Source: Byssochlamys sp. IMV 00236 (taxonomy: Eukaryota > Ascomycota > Eurotiomycetes > Eurotiales > Thermoascaceae). Taken from it: DNA of 64,000 bases. The notes below the pieces were generated by a model that saw nothing but the letters and a program-made list of their open reading frames with translations, searched no databases and was not told the origin of the DNA. Below, piece by piece: positions 1-12,600 of the stretch (position 1 is the stretch's first letter; the number at the start of each line of letters is the position of its first letter). The stretch spans positions 558,001 to 622,000 of the forward strand of contig MSJH02000840.1 in assembly GCA_001931875.2 (NCBI GenBank). Reading direction: 5' to 3'. The position numbers were made by a program, and so were the translations under genes.

Positions 1-368
1 TTGCCTACGGAGATGACCTGTCCGCTCTTTCCCAGGTCGCAAGTGAGGGCGATTTCATCCAGTTTTACGCTTCAATGGCCCCGAAAGCTCGAAAGGACAG
101 CGCCTCTGGTGATTTTAGTAACTCCGGGGAAGGGACTTGCTGTCGTTTTGGCGTCATCCCACCAGCGGAGACAGCAGAGGCAATTGCTGACACCAGCGAT
201 GGACACTCGAAAGACATTGTCATGCTGCCCAACTATTTTGGCGCACTGACTGAGAAAGCCATCACCTATTCCCAACCTATTGGCGGTGAGAAGCCGCTGA
301 ACAACTCTGGTCAGAATCGCACCAAGTTGGATATTCCAGGCTGCCGAGTGCAACTTCTAATTGTGTAG
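1..368 (+). CDS. 3' end of an unidentified protein-coding gene (partial at window edge)
   Basis: A reading frame is open from the window edge (frame of base 3) to a TAG at 366-368, giving about 121 residues. It has a mixed composition with a Ser/Gly/Asp-rich middle and no membrane segment or motif I recognise. The other forward frame, starting at base 1, is also open but ends at 249, so the frame choice is a judgement based on the longer and more protein-like translation. The gene lies upstream of the V-ATPase c gene on the same strand, with about 550 bp between them. I do not recognise the family. It could instead be 3' UTR or an unspliced tail of a neighbouring gene. Confidence 0.35.
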   Translation, partial: AYGDDLSALSQVASEGDFIQFYASMAPKARKDSASGDFSNSGEGTCCRFGVIPPAETAEAIADTSDGHSKDIVMLPNYFGALTEKAITYSQPIGGEKPLNNSGQNRTKLDIPGCRVQLLIV

Positions 369-915
369 GCTACGGGAATGAAGAAATGTGGAGTTTGGGG
401 TATCAATGTACAGTACATATTGTTTACGAGAGTGGAAAAAGGCTGTCTCTTTAGCTGATTAGGATCAGACAGTATGGGTGCTTCGGTAGATCTCTGCCGC
501 CATATAAGAAAAAAAAAGGTATCATAAAACATAACCAGTGAACATCACTAGAGGACAACCAAATGATAAATGCTTGAAATAAGAAACTGTATCGTTGTCA
601 TGAGAGATGAACTGCTGTTGGAGCGGTAGATATGGCATCGATGTTGTTGACGTGCCGGGAAGCTGACGCCGCTGATCGGTCGCGCCAAGCCCACGTGACC
701 GAGACGGCAGCTGGGCAAGCCAGCCTTGGATCTCCCCGACGCAACAACGAGCGTCTTCGTCCTCGACCTCATCTCCGTCTCCAACCACCAGCCACATCTT
801 CATCGGTACTGTCGCGATCGCACCAGCGGCTTTGTTCCTTGCATCTCGCTTATCATCATTCCCTCAGAGCTGTTGATCGGTGATATCGACCCGTATCGGT
901 CCTCTATCCCTTAAA
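369..915 (+). promoter_or_regulatory. Upstream region of the V-ATPase c gene with a CACGTGA E-box
   Basis: No gene is visible here. The stretch holds the 3' flank of the partial gene and the promoter/leader of the V-ATPase c gene. A CACGTGA element sits at 692-698, about 220 bp before the ATG. CACGTG is the known core site of fungal Cbf1/bHLH factors; its use here is inferred. Confidence 0.4.
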
Positions 916-1886
916 ATGTCCTCGGATCTCTGGTAAGCTGTCACTCTCCCCAGGTGCACGACCGTCGTTAGCGCCAATACCTCAGTGCAGCATGAAGCTG
1001 CTGTTGGAAGTTTCCTAATTAATGATCGTATACTAACAATCTTCTTCAATTAGTCCCGTTTATGCGGTAGGTTATCCTTCAACCGTCCACGCATTGCCCT
1101 TGACGCGAGCTCTCCGATGGCAACCGGCTCTACGGCTCAGCCAGAGCACACTCGCCCATCACCCCCTCTACGTTATATGCGAACAGATGACTGATGACTG
1201 AGAAAATAGCCCTTCTTCGGCGCCCTGGGCTGCACCTCTGCTATCGTCTTCACTTGCTTCGGTGCTGCCTATGGAACCGCTAAGGCTGGTGTCGGTGTCT
1301 GCGGCATGGCCGTCCTGAGACCCGACCTGATCGTTAAGAGTATGTCGGATACGTTGTTCTATCTCAGCCATATGATAGAAACCAGATGGATGGCAAGCTC
1401 TGGAGAGTGGATTGGCTGACCATCATCACAGACATTGTCCCCATTGTCATGGCTGGTATCATTGGTATCTATGGTCTGGTCGTTTCCGTGTTGATTGCGA
1501 ACGACTTGACGCAAAAGGTTTCGCTGTACGCTGGTTTCATCCAGCTGGGAGCTGGTCTCGCAGTCGGTCTTGCTGGTATGGCGGCTGGGTATGTCAATGA
1601 TCGAAACTCCGCAAAGTTCCAGTGCTATTTAAGCTAACAATCTGGCCTTAACCAGTTTCGCTATTGGTATTGTTGGTGATGCTGGTGTCCGTGGAACTGC
1701 GCAGCAACCTAGACTCTATGTCGGAATGATCCTGATTCTCATTTTCGCTGAAGTCTTGGGTACGTTTACCATCTATCTGACTTAGCTGGTCCATTATCCA
1801 TGGTCTCTCTAACTTCTTCCACAGGTCTTTACGGTCTTATTGTCGCCCTTCTGATGAACTCCCGTACCAAGGAAGCCGTGTGCTAA
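916..1886 (+). CDS. vma3: V-type H+-ATPase proteolipid subunit c
   Basis: This encodes subunit c of the membrane Vo ring, which carries protons across vacuolar/endosomal membranes. Exons read 916-932, 1054-1066, 1210-1339, 1432-1588, 1656-1759 and 1825-1886; they close in frame to 160 residues, the usual family length. The protein starts MSSDLCPVYAPFFGALG and shows four hydrophobic helices. The conserved proton-carrying Glu lies in helix 4 within LIFAEVLG, and the C-terminus is the typical short KEAVC tail. All five introns have GT..AG borders. The second coding exon is only 13 nt and the first coding part only 17 nt, so automated annotation may miss this gene. Identity is clear from near-complete agreement with the conserved fungal subunit c. 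Paralogues c' and c'' are less likely given the length and N-terminus. Confidence 0.95.
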
Positions 1887-2964
1887 ACGGGAAATAACCC
1901 CTGCTACGGGAAAGGGCATAGTGAGGTATGCCGCCTCTGGTTAACCAGCCGAACGGAATCGCCTTGCCATGTCCATGTCCCTTTTAGTTTTTCGTACCCG
2001 GTATCTCAATCAGCCAAGTATATGGCCGGGAACAAGGTAGCTCTCCTATGCGGAAGCTATCGTATGGAGGAGTGGGGTGAAGGGGGTTGGAATCAGTTGT
2101 GATGAATGAGCTGATCTACGAGAGTACATGTCTGACGTGACACTCCCGATAGATAGATATACTGCATGGCCACGGTTCGCGTTTGGTTTTTTTCTCCTGG
2201 CCGGCGATTCTGGACTACGTCATACACGTCTCACGCGCGAGGCCTTTTCTAGCCTCATTTTCTCTTGCTGTCCATTTTATCGCACGTCATTTATCCAAAA
2301 TCGTCTCTTCTGCTATGCTATATGTAACTTTAGCCCTGGGCTTGCGGGCCGTGGTTTCCCTAGTTGTATTCCATGTATAGCTGTAATGGTATGCTCTATT
2401 GCCTGTCGGGTATAACTCTCGCCGCCATAGTGACGCTTGTAAGATGTTATATAAGAGCAGTTCAAAAGATACCGCATCTACGAGTATTAAACGGACATGT
2501 GTAGACTGACAACTTCACAGTATACAGAGATCTACCGGCTTGGTGATTGAGATAGCTGTGAATGCCATTCAATGATTGAGATAATTAAACAAAACAGCAA
2601 GGAAACAACTGAAAAGAAAGTCCGATACTCTACATGAGGTTATGAAAAGCGGATCATTGGAAATGTAATTTTACTGTGTATATATAAGTATGAAAATACG
2701 ATTTATATTCGACGACTAGAAGATCGGATAGGAAGAGAGGGGGAAGATGAGAGAAATATGATGACTGAGACAAAGCGAGCATGAGCGGCTGAGGGCTATG
2801 CGAGACGTGGACTAAGATAAAGATAGGTAGGGTCTGATGCATGGCCCCGAAGTCGTCGCTGGGGGGATGAGAAATGCAGGAATCCCATAGACAAATCACA
2901 AGACAGGAAACGGAGAAACGACGCGCGAAGACCGATGAGAGAAAGCGTAGACCGGAAAGGAATT
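1887..2964. other. Convergent intergenic region without a recognised gene
   Basis: This lies between the 3' ends of the V-ATPase c gene and the COX24/mS38 gene, which converge. Only short, poorly supported reading frames are present. The stretch from about 2560 to 2960 is probably the 3' UTR of the minus-strand gene. I see nothing else in it. Confidence 0.5.
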
Positions 2965-4125
2965 CTAAGCCTTGTCCAGCTTGCGTCTCAGCGTTCTCGT
3001 CTTGCGCATCAGCTTCTTGTACTTGTGCTTCTTCATCTTCAGCTTGCGCTGTCTCTTGACGCTGATGGCGTGCATGGTCCGGGGGTTACGTATGCGCTCC
3101 ATGTAGGTGCTGCGAGAGCCGTTCGGCTCTTCAATGGCAGCCTCGCCATCAAACACACCGGGAGCTTCCATCTCGGTCTGAACAAAAGGCGTCGTGTGAG
3201 CCTCGTACGTCCTCTGCCCATCGGCGTCTGTGGACTCGCGGATCGTCAGGACCGTCGAGTAGGTCTGAGACCTGGAGGGCTCCTCAGCCTGGTTCAGATC
3301 GGCCGTGTTCATCTCGTCCAAGGGAACCGGGGGAGGAGGAGGGTGGAATGGGCGTAGCCGTCTGGTCATCTCTTCGACGGAAATCCTCAGCTCGTGCATA
3401 GGAATACCATCGAGATGGATGACCTCGGATTCCGCATTGTTGGCGGAAGCTTGGCCGAGAGCATGTCGGAGTTCATCCTGCTCTGACGCACCGAACTGCT
3501 GGCCATGCATGACGTTCTCCATCGAATTCACAGCGGATGAAATGGTGTGAATAACATCATCGGGACCGGCTCTTGACGCCTTCTTGGAGAATATGGCATC
3601 GAAAGCTTCGGCATTCGAGGTTGGAGGAACGGTCGTGGTGACGGAAATAGGACGGTGGATGGAGAAGAATGAGGCTATGTGAACGTCTAAGGTTTCACGG
3701 AAAGTCAGCTTACAGCTATTCTCCAATAAATGCAATGACCAAGAAGCAATATCAGAGTAACAAAACTAACCATGAGGCTGGCGATGCTGCGTCGAGGGAA
3801 CGCTGGGGAGGTTCAGGAAAGCAGTGTTTTCGCTGGACTTGGCAGAGCCATGTCGGCTGTTATCTCTGCCCTTCCGCCTGGAAGATTTGCCTTCACGCTT
3901 CTGTCCAGATGGACTCACTCCCTTAGCCGGAGTCTGAGAAGTATCAATCCGGCTCGAACCATCACTGGGGGGCACCGGAGGCTTCGAGGACGAGTATCGG
4001 CGCTGCGCTTGACGCCGGGTCGCGGTAGCAAGCAGTCCGTTCGATGTCGATGTGATAGCGGGTGTGACAGCAGGAAAAGGCACGGCTGGTGACCGTGCCA
4101 CACGGAAGACTGAGGATGCGAGCAT
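2965..4125 (-). CDS. cox24: COX24/mS38-type mitochondrial ribosomal small-subunit protein (AURKAIP1 C-terminal domain)
   Basis: Two exons, 3771-4125 and 2965-3686, join across an 84-bp intron with a GTTAGT donor and a CTGAC branch site, giving 358 residues. The first ~45 residues are rich in Arg, Ser and Ala with almost no acidic residues, as in a mitochondrial targeting peptide. The middle is low-complexity and acidic. The last ~35 residues form the very basic COX24/AURKAIP1 signature, with Lys/Arg-rich helices such as KMKKHKYKKLMRKTRTLRRK. In yeast Cox24 is the mitoribosomal protein mS38 and supports COX1 mRNA handling. The family is normally recognised only through this C-terminal motif, so the call rests on that plus the targeting-like N-terminus. 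Confidence 0.85.
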
Positions 4126-5346
4126 CCTGAGGCTTTGGTTGTTTCACAGGCGAGGAGAGATGCCTGTGAGTCTGTTCGGATGAAGTTGGTTTGAAGTCGT
4201 CAAACCCGAAGGCGAACTTGAGCCGGAGAGTCAGCGGGCGCAATTATTATGTAAGCACCCTGGTCTCGTGCGTTAACGTTATTCCGCCTTGAAGAACGTC
4301 GATCATCAGACAGTTCTCCGATGTGAGCCTCTGTCGAATATTGCTTGTTTTAAAAAGAGGAAATAAAAAAAAAAACATCATGTCTACTACTTTTGATACT
4401 GCGTATTTGGAACCAGATATTGTTTCAGTTCAGTTCAGTTCGTGCGATCACGTGAACGGAGGACCTTCTACAGACAGGTATGTATGTATGTACGTACGCC
4501 GAATCTAGGTAACGAGTGAGAAATTATTGGTATCTTGATGAGATTTTTGCTTTCACTTGCGTCTAATGCATAGTAAACCATAACTCATGCAATAAATTCC
4601 ATGAGCTCTCCTGATCTATCTGGAAGACAGATAGTCGGGTAACTGAAGGCCTGAACAAGCGGACAAAGGGAATTTCTAGCCTGAAGCAAAAAAAAAGGAA
4701 AGGACTATAAAACGGAGATATACTCCAAAAAGACCCGGAACAGTGCAGATGACCTCCCCATAAGGCCGTGACATTGATCAAAAATGAGGCGGAGAAGAAG
4801 GAACTGGGGCAAAATGTTTGAAAAACATAAAACAGTAAATATCAATACCATGGCCAGACAACCTGGGAGAGGGTATCAGAGGGTCGCGAAGAGATAATAT
4901 AATTAAAGCAACAGAGTCCGTCCGATAGAGGACGGAATCATGTATCTTCCACTAGGGACGAAAGTTCGTTGCTGACCGCCAGCCGGGGAGAAATTGCTTC
5001 GGAGGATGGAGAAAGATCCTGTGTAAATGAAGAAAAAAAAAAAAAACGAAGGAAGGTCGTGAGAAGTCAATATACACATGGAGGAATGAGATGGGTGGTA
5101 TAACATGATGGGCGCAGGAAAAATGTTAGCCCTAAACGTAGGAAACAGTGTCACGGCGCTGAAAGAGAAGAAAAGACGAGGCACCTATATCAACTGGTAC
5201 ACTCCGTCAGACACCTTGAAAACAATTCCGAGAAAAGATATGGTCGGACAGTAAGCTGCTCACATCCCGTAGGTGGAACGACAGACAGCTCAGCGGGGCA
5301 GATTATTCTGGGAGTGATTATGACATCCACATTTGCGGCGCCGTGT
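4126..5346. other. Intergenic region: COX24/mS38 promoter and G-alpha 3' flank
   Basis: No gene is recognised. A perfect palindromic TCACGTGA sits at 4448-4455, about 320 bp upstream of the COX24/mS38 start codon; this is a classic Cbf1/bHLH-type core. A short (TATG)n/(TACG)n tract follows at 4478-4498. From about 4700 to 5346 the sequence has poly-A/poly-T runs typical of the 3' UTR of the minus-strand G-alpha gene. Confidence 0.45.
4478..4498. repeat. TATG/TACG microsatellite
   Basis: A 21-bp tetranucleotide tract reading (TATG)n that passes into TACGTACG lies between the COX24/mS38 and G-alpha genes. It is a simple-sequence repeat with no coding content. Confidence 0.8.
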
Positions 5347-6674
5347 TTATAGGATGAGTGTGTGCAGGTTTTTCTGAATGATCATATCCTGGACAGAGTC
5401 CATGGTGGCGCTCAGCAATGTCGTGTCGGTGGCGTTTGTATAATGGATGTAGATTTCACGCTCCGGCATCCGGTTGATCCCACGGAATCGGTCCGCAAAA
5501 TATTTCGCGGCCGCATCAAAATCCGTATTTGATCCACTATAATCAGGGAAGTGCTTCGATACCGGCGAGAGAGCGAGCTTGGACTTGAACAGATCGATCT
5601 TGTTCAGGAAGAGGATAATCGGCTTTCGCTTGAACCATTCTCCATTCACCAAGGATTCGAACAGCATCATCGCCTCGTGCATTTGATTCTATCCAGGGAT
5701 CAGAAACTTCTATACGACGTAGGGTTTCCATATAATATGTGTTTACTTACCGCCGATTGATCCTCCACGAGGCACTGGTCATAACCGGACAGCGCAACCA
5801 TAAAGAGGAGACACTGAACACCTTCAAAGCAATGAATCCACTTCTTGCGCTCTGACCGCTGTCCTCCAACATCCATCATCCGGAAGTTCATCTGACCCAG
5901 CTCGAAAAGGGTCTCCGTTATTCCGGTTGTCCGTAGACGAGAGTGCAGCATGTCCTGGTTATCGGGAAGCCAGCCAGGTTCGAAAATACGATCCAGAGAA
6001 TTGTAGAAGCTGAGTCGTCAGTCATCGAAGGACATCGAACGAGGTGGCCCTGTAACTTACTAATGAAGGTTGTCGTGTAAAGCGAATTCGTGTCCTCGTG
6101 CAACGGCCTTTTGAACGCCCTCATCTGCCCACATTCCTTCCATGGCATCCTTCACGTTGCGATCAGAGAACGCTTCCTCCGAGCTTACATCGGGTTCCGT
6201 CTTATCGATCAGTGCCGCGAATTCCTTGAGAAAGCAGTGGTTAGTCAGGACCATCCCACGGCTAACTGGATATGACATCCTCCTACCTTGGCTTTGTCAC
6301 TTGTAAACTCGATTCCCTCTGTTTGCATGATTTCCAGCAGGACCTTAAAAGCGACGATCAAATTCGAGTAAATCACAGCACGGTTCTGGCGACGTTCATC
6401 GGTAGGGAATCCGCCTGAGTGGATGATTCGCATTTGCTTTATAATTGTCGACTTTCCCGATTCACCGGCACCTATGACACATTGTCAGCGTCTTATACGG
6501 TTGACTCTACGCGCGACATGCGCCGGTTATGCGCGAGTCCTTACCAAGAAGTAAAATCTTGATTGTGCGATCCAGCGTCTTCTTGTCATTTCGGATTATC
6601 TTCTCAATCTTGGCGTTCTGTTGCACGGCCTCCTTGTCATCAGGATCCATTGGCTTGGAGTTCATACACCCCAT
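5347..6674 (-). CDS. Heterotrimeric G-protein alpha subunit of a non-classical fungal class
   Basis: Exons 6545-6674, 6287-6471, 6061-6224, 5751-6009 and 5347-5688 close in frame to 359 residues, the normal Galpha size. The N-terminus is MGCMNS, a myristoylation site with a palmitoylatable Cys3. The P-loop GAGESGKS is at residues 44-51, the catalytic Arg lies in [10 protein letters not shown] (Arg184), switch II DVGGQ is at 206-210, and NKID is at 275-278. The guanine-binding TCAT motif reads TNATDT. The C-terminus NLHTLIL lacks the Cys at -4, so it should not be a pertussis-toxin substrate. The N-terminal and linker sequences do not match my knowledge of the FadA/GNA-1, GNA-2 or GNA-3/GanB classes. 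It could be an additional, fourth-type Galpha such as A. oryzae GaoC, but that is inference. It should couple a GPCR to downstream effectors at the plasma membrane. Confidence 0.93.
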
Positions 6675-9600
6675 TTTGGCGAAGTCGGAGAACGAGGACG
6701 ACTATCCTGGGTGCAAGTGGTCAGTCAAAAGGAAGATGCGAATTCTCCAATACCGAACCATCCAATGTAAAACCCAACCGTATGGACAACGGTCTCCGGT
6801 AGGCGCAAGAGAGCGAGACACGATCCTAACACCTTCCCAAGATGACAGATGGCAATTGAGGTTTGGCGCAAAACTAGCAAAACTTCAGGTCCATCGCGGA
6901 GTATTCCAGTCCATCCGGTGTGCAGCGTAGAAGGAGAGAGCCGGAGTCGCTTACCAACGAGAACGAGAGATGGCAGAAGGGAGTCTGTGTGACAATACAC
7001 CTGCTGACAAGCACATTAACACCAGTCCGGAATCATGCGCAGGAGCAAACCTGGAGACTTACTGTACGTAGGGATAGGGAATGACCACTCAGCAGCCAAC
7101 CAGACCGGCTTCGATTTGGATGTAGGTATTCAACACACGGTCTTGTCCACTGTTGGCCGCGCGGCGGCTGTGCCTTTCTTGAATTAAAAATTGCAAGAAA
7201 AGAGAATAATACTCTGACGAATTGGTGATCCGGCCACCGTCGTAGGTCCCAACCTGGTCTCCGGGAGGTTGGCGGTTGTCAATGGCGCGCAGAACAAAGG
7301 GATGCTGTTGTTTCCAAAATCCGAGTCGACGCGGGTTTCTTGAAGGCAAGTACTAGGGGATCGATCTAGACAACCCAAGTGGCTTGAGATCAACTAGATC
7401 CAGGAACGAAGTCTCGCAACGTCTTCCGTGCCGATCCTTGATCTGTGCGAGTCGCGAGGAAACGAATTCCGATCGAGATTATTCGGAGAGGAAGCTGGTT
7501 CACAGCCCGGACTCTCCAACATTCACGACGACCCAGCCCACGCAAACCAGGACGAATGGGGACCAGAAGCGAAAGGAGAACGGAGAAGATAGACGAGAAG
7601 AGAAGAACAAGATCAGCTTTTCCCCCTTCGTCTGATGATGCCGAGAGGAACAAGCGGGGACTGACTGCCCGCAACGACGGAGTTCAGATCGATTTGAGGC
7701 ATCAGGGCAGTTTAGTCAGACGGCGCACCGACACTTCGTAACCACTGTTAACGAGTCATTTACTCTACTAACTCTAGTGATCTCTTTAGTTCTCTACCGT
7801 GCTGGACCCGAAGTTCCAGTTCTACTCTACTTTTGCCTCTCCACCTGCCACTGTCCGCCAGAACAGCCCCCTGGACGCGGGACATTGGACTGTCTAACGG
7901 CCCCCATCCCGGGATGTTTCCCTTGTCGCGGGCATACCGAGGCTTCTAGAGCCTGTACCACCGCCTCTAGAGCGTCCTAGGAAGGCGTCTAAAAGCACCT
8001 AAATGTCGCCTCCAGGCCCCGGAAGCCATGATTCAAGTCTGCTGCGGAGCCGCCGAGAAATGCTAGCATTAGTCTAGCGGCCCACGCGCAGAAGCCGTTT
8101 CTTTCAAAGACAGCACCCGGAGCCACGAGGCATGAAGGACCAAAGTCGGCTCAGTCGATCCACTGGATGTTTGCTTCCCCTGGCGGGTGATCAGCGAGAT
8201 TGCCAAGGGGTTTCGTTCTCTGGCCACCGCAAAGAGGAACGAAAGATTTCCAACTCTTGTCCTGGTCTGTATTACGGTGCACCGTTCAAGCGGTATACAT
8301 GGACAGGCAGAAAATACAGTATCTCCATGCGCAGGCTCTAACTTTAAAATTGTTTACGAGATGCACAGACGGTCGATGATGGAGATTCTTCCAACCGGGA
8401 TCCCTGAACCAAGGGTTTTGGTGCAGGATGGGGAAAAAAGGCGAAAGGTGCACTGATCATCGGTGGGATGTGGCGTGTCATGACTCGAGAGCTGCTGGAC
8501 TCCGTACTCTTCCTGCGGAACCTCGCGGAGAAATCGCATCCTAATAATAAGGATCCAAGAGTGAGAGATCAGGGTTGTGCTGCACTCCTATTCCCCGAGA
8601 AAACACTACTAGTGCTCAGGGGGTTGGTGAATCTTCATATTTGTACCGGATTAGAGTACTACGGATAAGCTCGTCTGCCATCAGGCCGAGGTATACTCCA
8701 GTCTCCAGCTCTTCCATGATTTCAGCTCTCAAGATCTGCTACTTGAGCTGTCATTCTCGTTTCAGACTATCGTTCTCTCTCTGCAAGGTTGCGTTTCGGA
8801 TGCGGCTCGAGTTTATCCGTGGAACAACCGTGGAAGATTCAGAAGAAAAGTCCCAATGGGTTTGGGGGCCACGGCTCGGGACTTCTATTATCCTGTTTCA
8901 GGTCTGCGACGATCGCAGGGTTCTCTTCTTTTCGGCTGTCAAGGGTCAGGGGTATCTACAGTGTCAACCACGACAAAGAGCGAACCAGCCCCAGCTGGCG
9001 CTTCTTATTATTTTAGGAATCCAACCATCTGGCGAGACGCAGTCATGGCTATGAACGGGAAGTAACTGCCGACTCCGTCCCACAATGTGCCGTCTGAATC
9101 TTGGTAGAGAAATTCGTTCTGGACCAGAGATCAACTCGTTCAGAATATCAAACTAATGAACGATGCTGCCCTTTTGCTGCGATTTCGATAACAACGAACT
9201 GATTTTGGATGCAACTCTGTGCATTCTTGCGCACTATCCACGGCAATACTGGACCATGAGGATCGCTTTCGAGCTCCTGTCTATCCTTTCATGATCACCG
9301 ACTTGCATACCGAATAGAGAGGACTAGACTACGCAGTAGCGCCCGCTGAACATGGACCAGCTCGGTAATTAAATGTGGTCCATGGGTCGAGTGCCAACGG
9401 GCCGGGCCAGGACCACTGTCGTGCAAATTTGGCCAGTTGAATCCTTCAAGGGAATATGCTTTTGACGCAGAGCACGACGTACCGTATTTTGGTATCTGGT
9501 TAATATTACCGAATATTTTGTGCGATGGCGGTTATCGTTCTTCGTCACAATTTCGCAACTGCCTTCCGGCATCCTGGCCCTTGCTCAGAATATGATAATC

Positions 9601-12600
9601 GTCATTAGAAATATTGCTCGAGCGCGTGTCAGCTTACTACTCCGTACATGCAGTGTTAGATATGTACCAACAAATCCGCAGGACGCTCAACAGCTTTCTA
9701 ATTTTGATTCGATTCGAGTTCCCTTTCGCTGCAGGACGCACGGCCATGTGAGAATTCTGCGGGGAAGTACCGGCTCGAGTTAACATCGCTTCAGCCGTCG
9801 CGCATGTCTGATTATGCCTGATTCCCCCCCCCGTGTCATGCTGAATGGAGGAGGCTTTACATTATCTCATCTATAGCTCTACACGCGTTACCATGTAGAC
9901 TGCAGCGGTGAAGTCACGGAGCAGATTTCCCTCTCTGCTAGACGTCTAACCTCCGCGCCGTCTCGATTGATTCCCCCCTACGATGCACACCATCATGATG
10001 CTTTAAAGTACATGGATGGATTGTCTTATTCGAAGGTCGCAATTCAAATAACTAGATCAGGGTTGCAGCATTATTACGCAATCTACAGCACGAATGCTGT
10101 CAAGCGTCGACGATCATGGCCACGATTGTGTCTGTTGGATCCAATCCATCGCTTCCAGAAACGCGGGAGAACTCTGCGTGCTCTCGCGGTCCCGCTTTTT
10201 GGCAGCCAGGAACTTCCCTGCGAATGCTACGGAGTAGTCCTCATCATAATCTCACGTCTTCTTCAAACGCCGACTCTGTTATGCCTATTGCACGCCGGGT
10301 AAAGCTCGTGCTGAAGCTTGTCTTAATCGATGGATCGCGGAGCGATAACCTTCGGGAAATGTCCGGCTACAATAATAATAATAACGTCGGTGACTAGCCT
10401 TACAATTATTGGAAACTTCTGCGGACTAGATACTGCCCACGTGGCCAGCCTCGAAAGATTGCGTACTAGTTAGAGGAAAAGCTGGCCTATCGGCATTGCT
10501 GTGGCGTTCAGGTTATTCGGTATGCGAATAACAAATCAAGCTTGACCTGGAAGCTTTTTCTCGCGCTGAATATTATTAAATATTAAATACCATATTCTAC
10601 AGATACAGACAAGTGTGCAAAAAGCCATCGAATGGGCTCCTGAAACAGCCGAACGGCGATCCCTATTGTCGGAGCAAGGCTAAAACAAGCTCGCTATCTG
10701 GGGCTTTCTTGGTAGCGTCCGGCGCTCTTGACCGTTTTACCACACCGAATTAGATAGGGTAAACAACACCAAAGGAACTAGTTATGCTAACCAGGTGGCT
10801 CAGTTATACTACAGGAGGAAGATGACCGGTCTCAAACCGCCGGCAGGCAACCGCATAGAACAGAGATATCAAATCAGGTATGTGCTGCTCGCCTTATCAT
10901 GGCGCGCAGGTTATCTACAGCCGGGATAACCGTGAGTTTCAGGGGAACAAAGTCCGCCTCGTTGACTGAAGTAGAAGGTCCAGTCTAGCCTAGATAACCT
11001 GTTGAGTCTTCATGGCCGGGGCATTGGAAATGAGAGCCGGAGATCCTCAATCCCACAGCAACCGGAGAATCTGCTAGCAGTAACGGCTTTCTACTACTGT
11101 CCTCTCCACGAACCGCTTCTCAGGAGAACAGTTAGCTTGCATCTAACTCTGGATAATAATAATAATAATGCTGCCGAGGTTAACTTGCACAGCTCAACGG
11201 CATAGCACAATAAAGGGGTAAAAACAGTGTGGCGCCCACTGCCAAGTCTGCTGGTGATAATCAGGAAACGAAAACTGAAGCAGAGGAAGGCCTAAAATAA
11301 AGAGAGCCAATGGAACACGATTCTTCTGGAGTAGAAAGTCCAACTCGGTTCCGAACCGAGGGTCTTGGCTATCCATCATAACTTTTTCTCACTCCATCAT
11401 ATGTTGCACGAAGAAACCGAGGTCCTTGCTTATTTTTGGTTTTGACTTCGACCGTCGTGTTGTCCGGTGAGTCTATGGCACATAAGCTGAGCGCCACGAA
11501 GTTGGCATCGATGTCTAATCGAGTAATAGAGTTCAACCTCCTGCTAGCAAGCTGTTGATCGGGTCAGGGTCCTCGGCAGGTGATATTCGCTTTCATTATT
11601 CCTGCATAACATGATTTCTTCTATTCCCTTCCCGATTATTCTCTCCCACCGTGCAGCTATTATTACTCAAATGCCAGAGGCATGTGAGGCCTAGCAGGTG
11701 TCGATCATTTCGCAGGCGAGAAACTCTAATAATGAGCTATGATCGATCATCTCTGCAAGGCAAATCTGCAGAGTCCAATAAATTAGTTACCTTACCTGGA
11801 TCGGGCGTTAAATTGGAGCAGGTCGATGTCCTATTGGGACGATTATCCATAGATACCAAAGGCGCATCGCGTGTATCCGAAAACAGAGAACTCATCTCAC
11901 CCAAGTAGTCCTCACGAGAGAAATCAGAAATAACTAATGATATGCAGCATATGTTTACCACTGCTATCTAAAACCGGATCCTGGAACCGACGGGATTGAT
12001 CTCCGCAAATAGGTTGTCGTTACTATCGTTTTTTATGTTTTGTGATTTACTACTAGTGTATGCAACTACCTGCATGTCTTATATAGTCTTCTAAAAACCT
12101 TGCATATTCTTTTCTTTGATCGGATATTCTATAAAGGTGCATTGTTTTCTTGTACTGTACTAGGATCTGCAGCCAGAAGCCTACATGCTGTACCTACTAC
12201 TACCTAACCTACGCTTTAGACCGAGTGCGGTCGAAACTCAACCTGCGAGGGGCCAAAAAAAAAGCTTGAGTGCTTCCTGGTAAAGTAAGCAACTTGCAGT
12301 GTGCAACTCTAAACTGACCCCTTGTTGTTATTACACCTAGCCATGGGATACGCTAAAAAAAAAAGCCGAAAGTTGCGCAGTAAATAATACTATGACCATG
12401 TGTATGTAGCTTGGTATCAACGCAGATCACAGCCAGGATTTGCAGATCTCTGCATCATTCAGCTGGCCCCATTGTTGCATTACATTGCATTGCATTCCAT
12501 ATGCAATGACACGTCTAGAAGAATACATCGGCAATCAAAGAGTGACTGGATCGCATCATATCTTCCACTACGAAAGCAGTCTAAAGGATCTTCATAACAG

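Noticed and set aside
1386..1637. Single-exon membrane protein at the V-ATPase locus
   Set aside because: It is the third large exon of subunit c plus retained intron sequence on both sides.
2935..3357. 140-codon forward frame
   Set aside because: It lies antisense to the conserved COX24/mS38 exon and has the composition of a reverse-strand shadow.
8575..9054. 159-codon forward frame in the gene-poor block
   Set aside because: No ATG context, no recognisable domain; the opposite strand reads more like former protein sequence.
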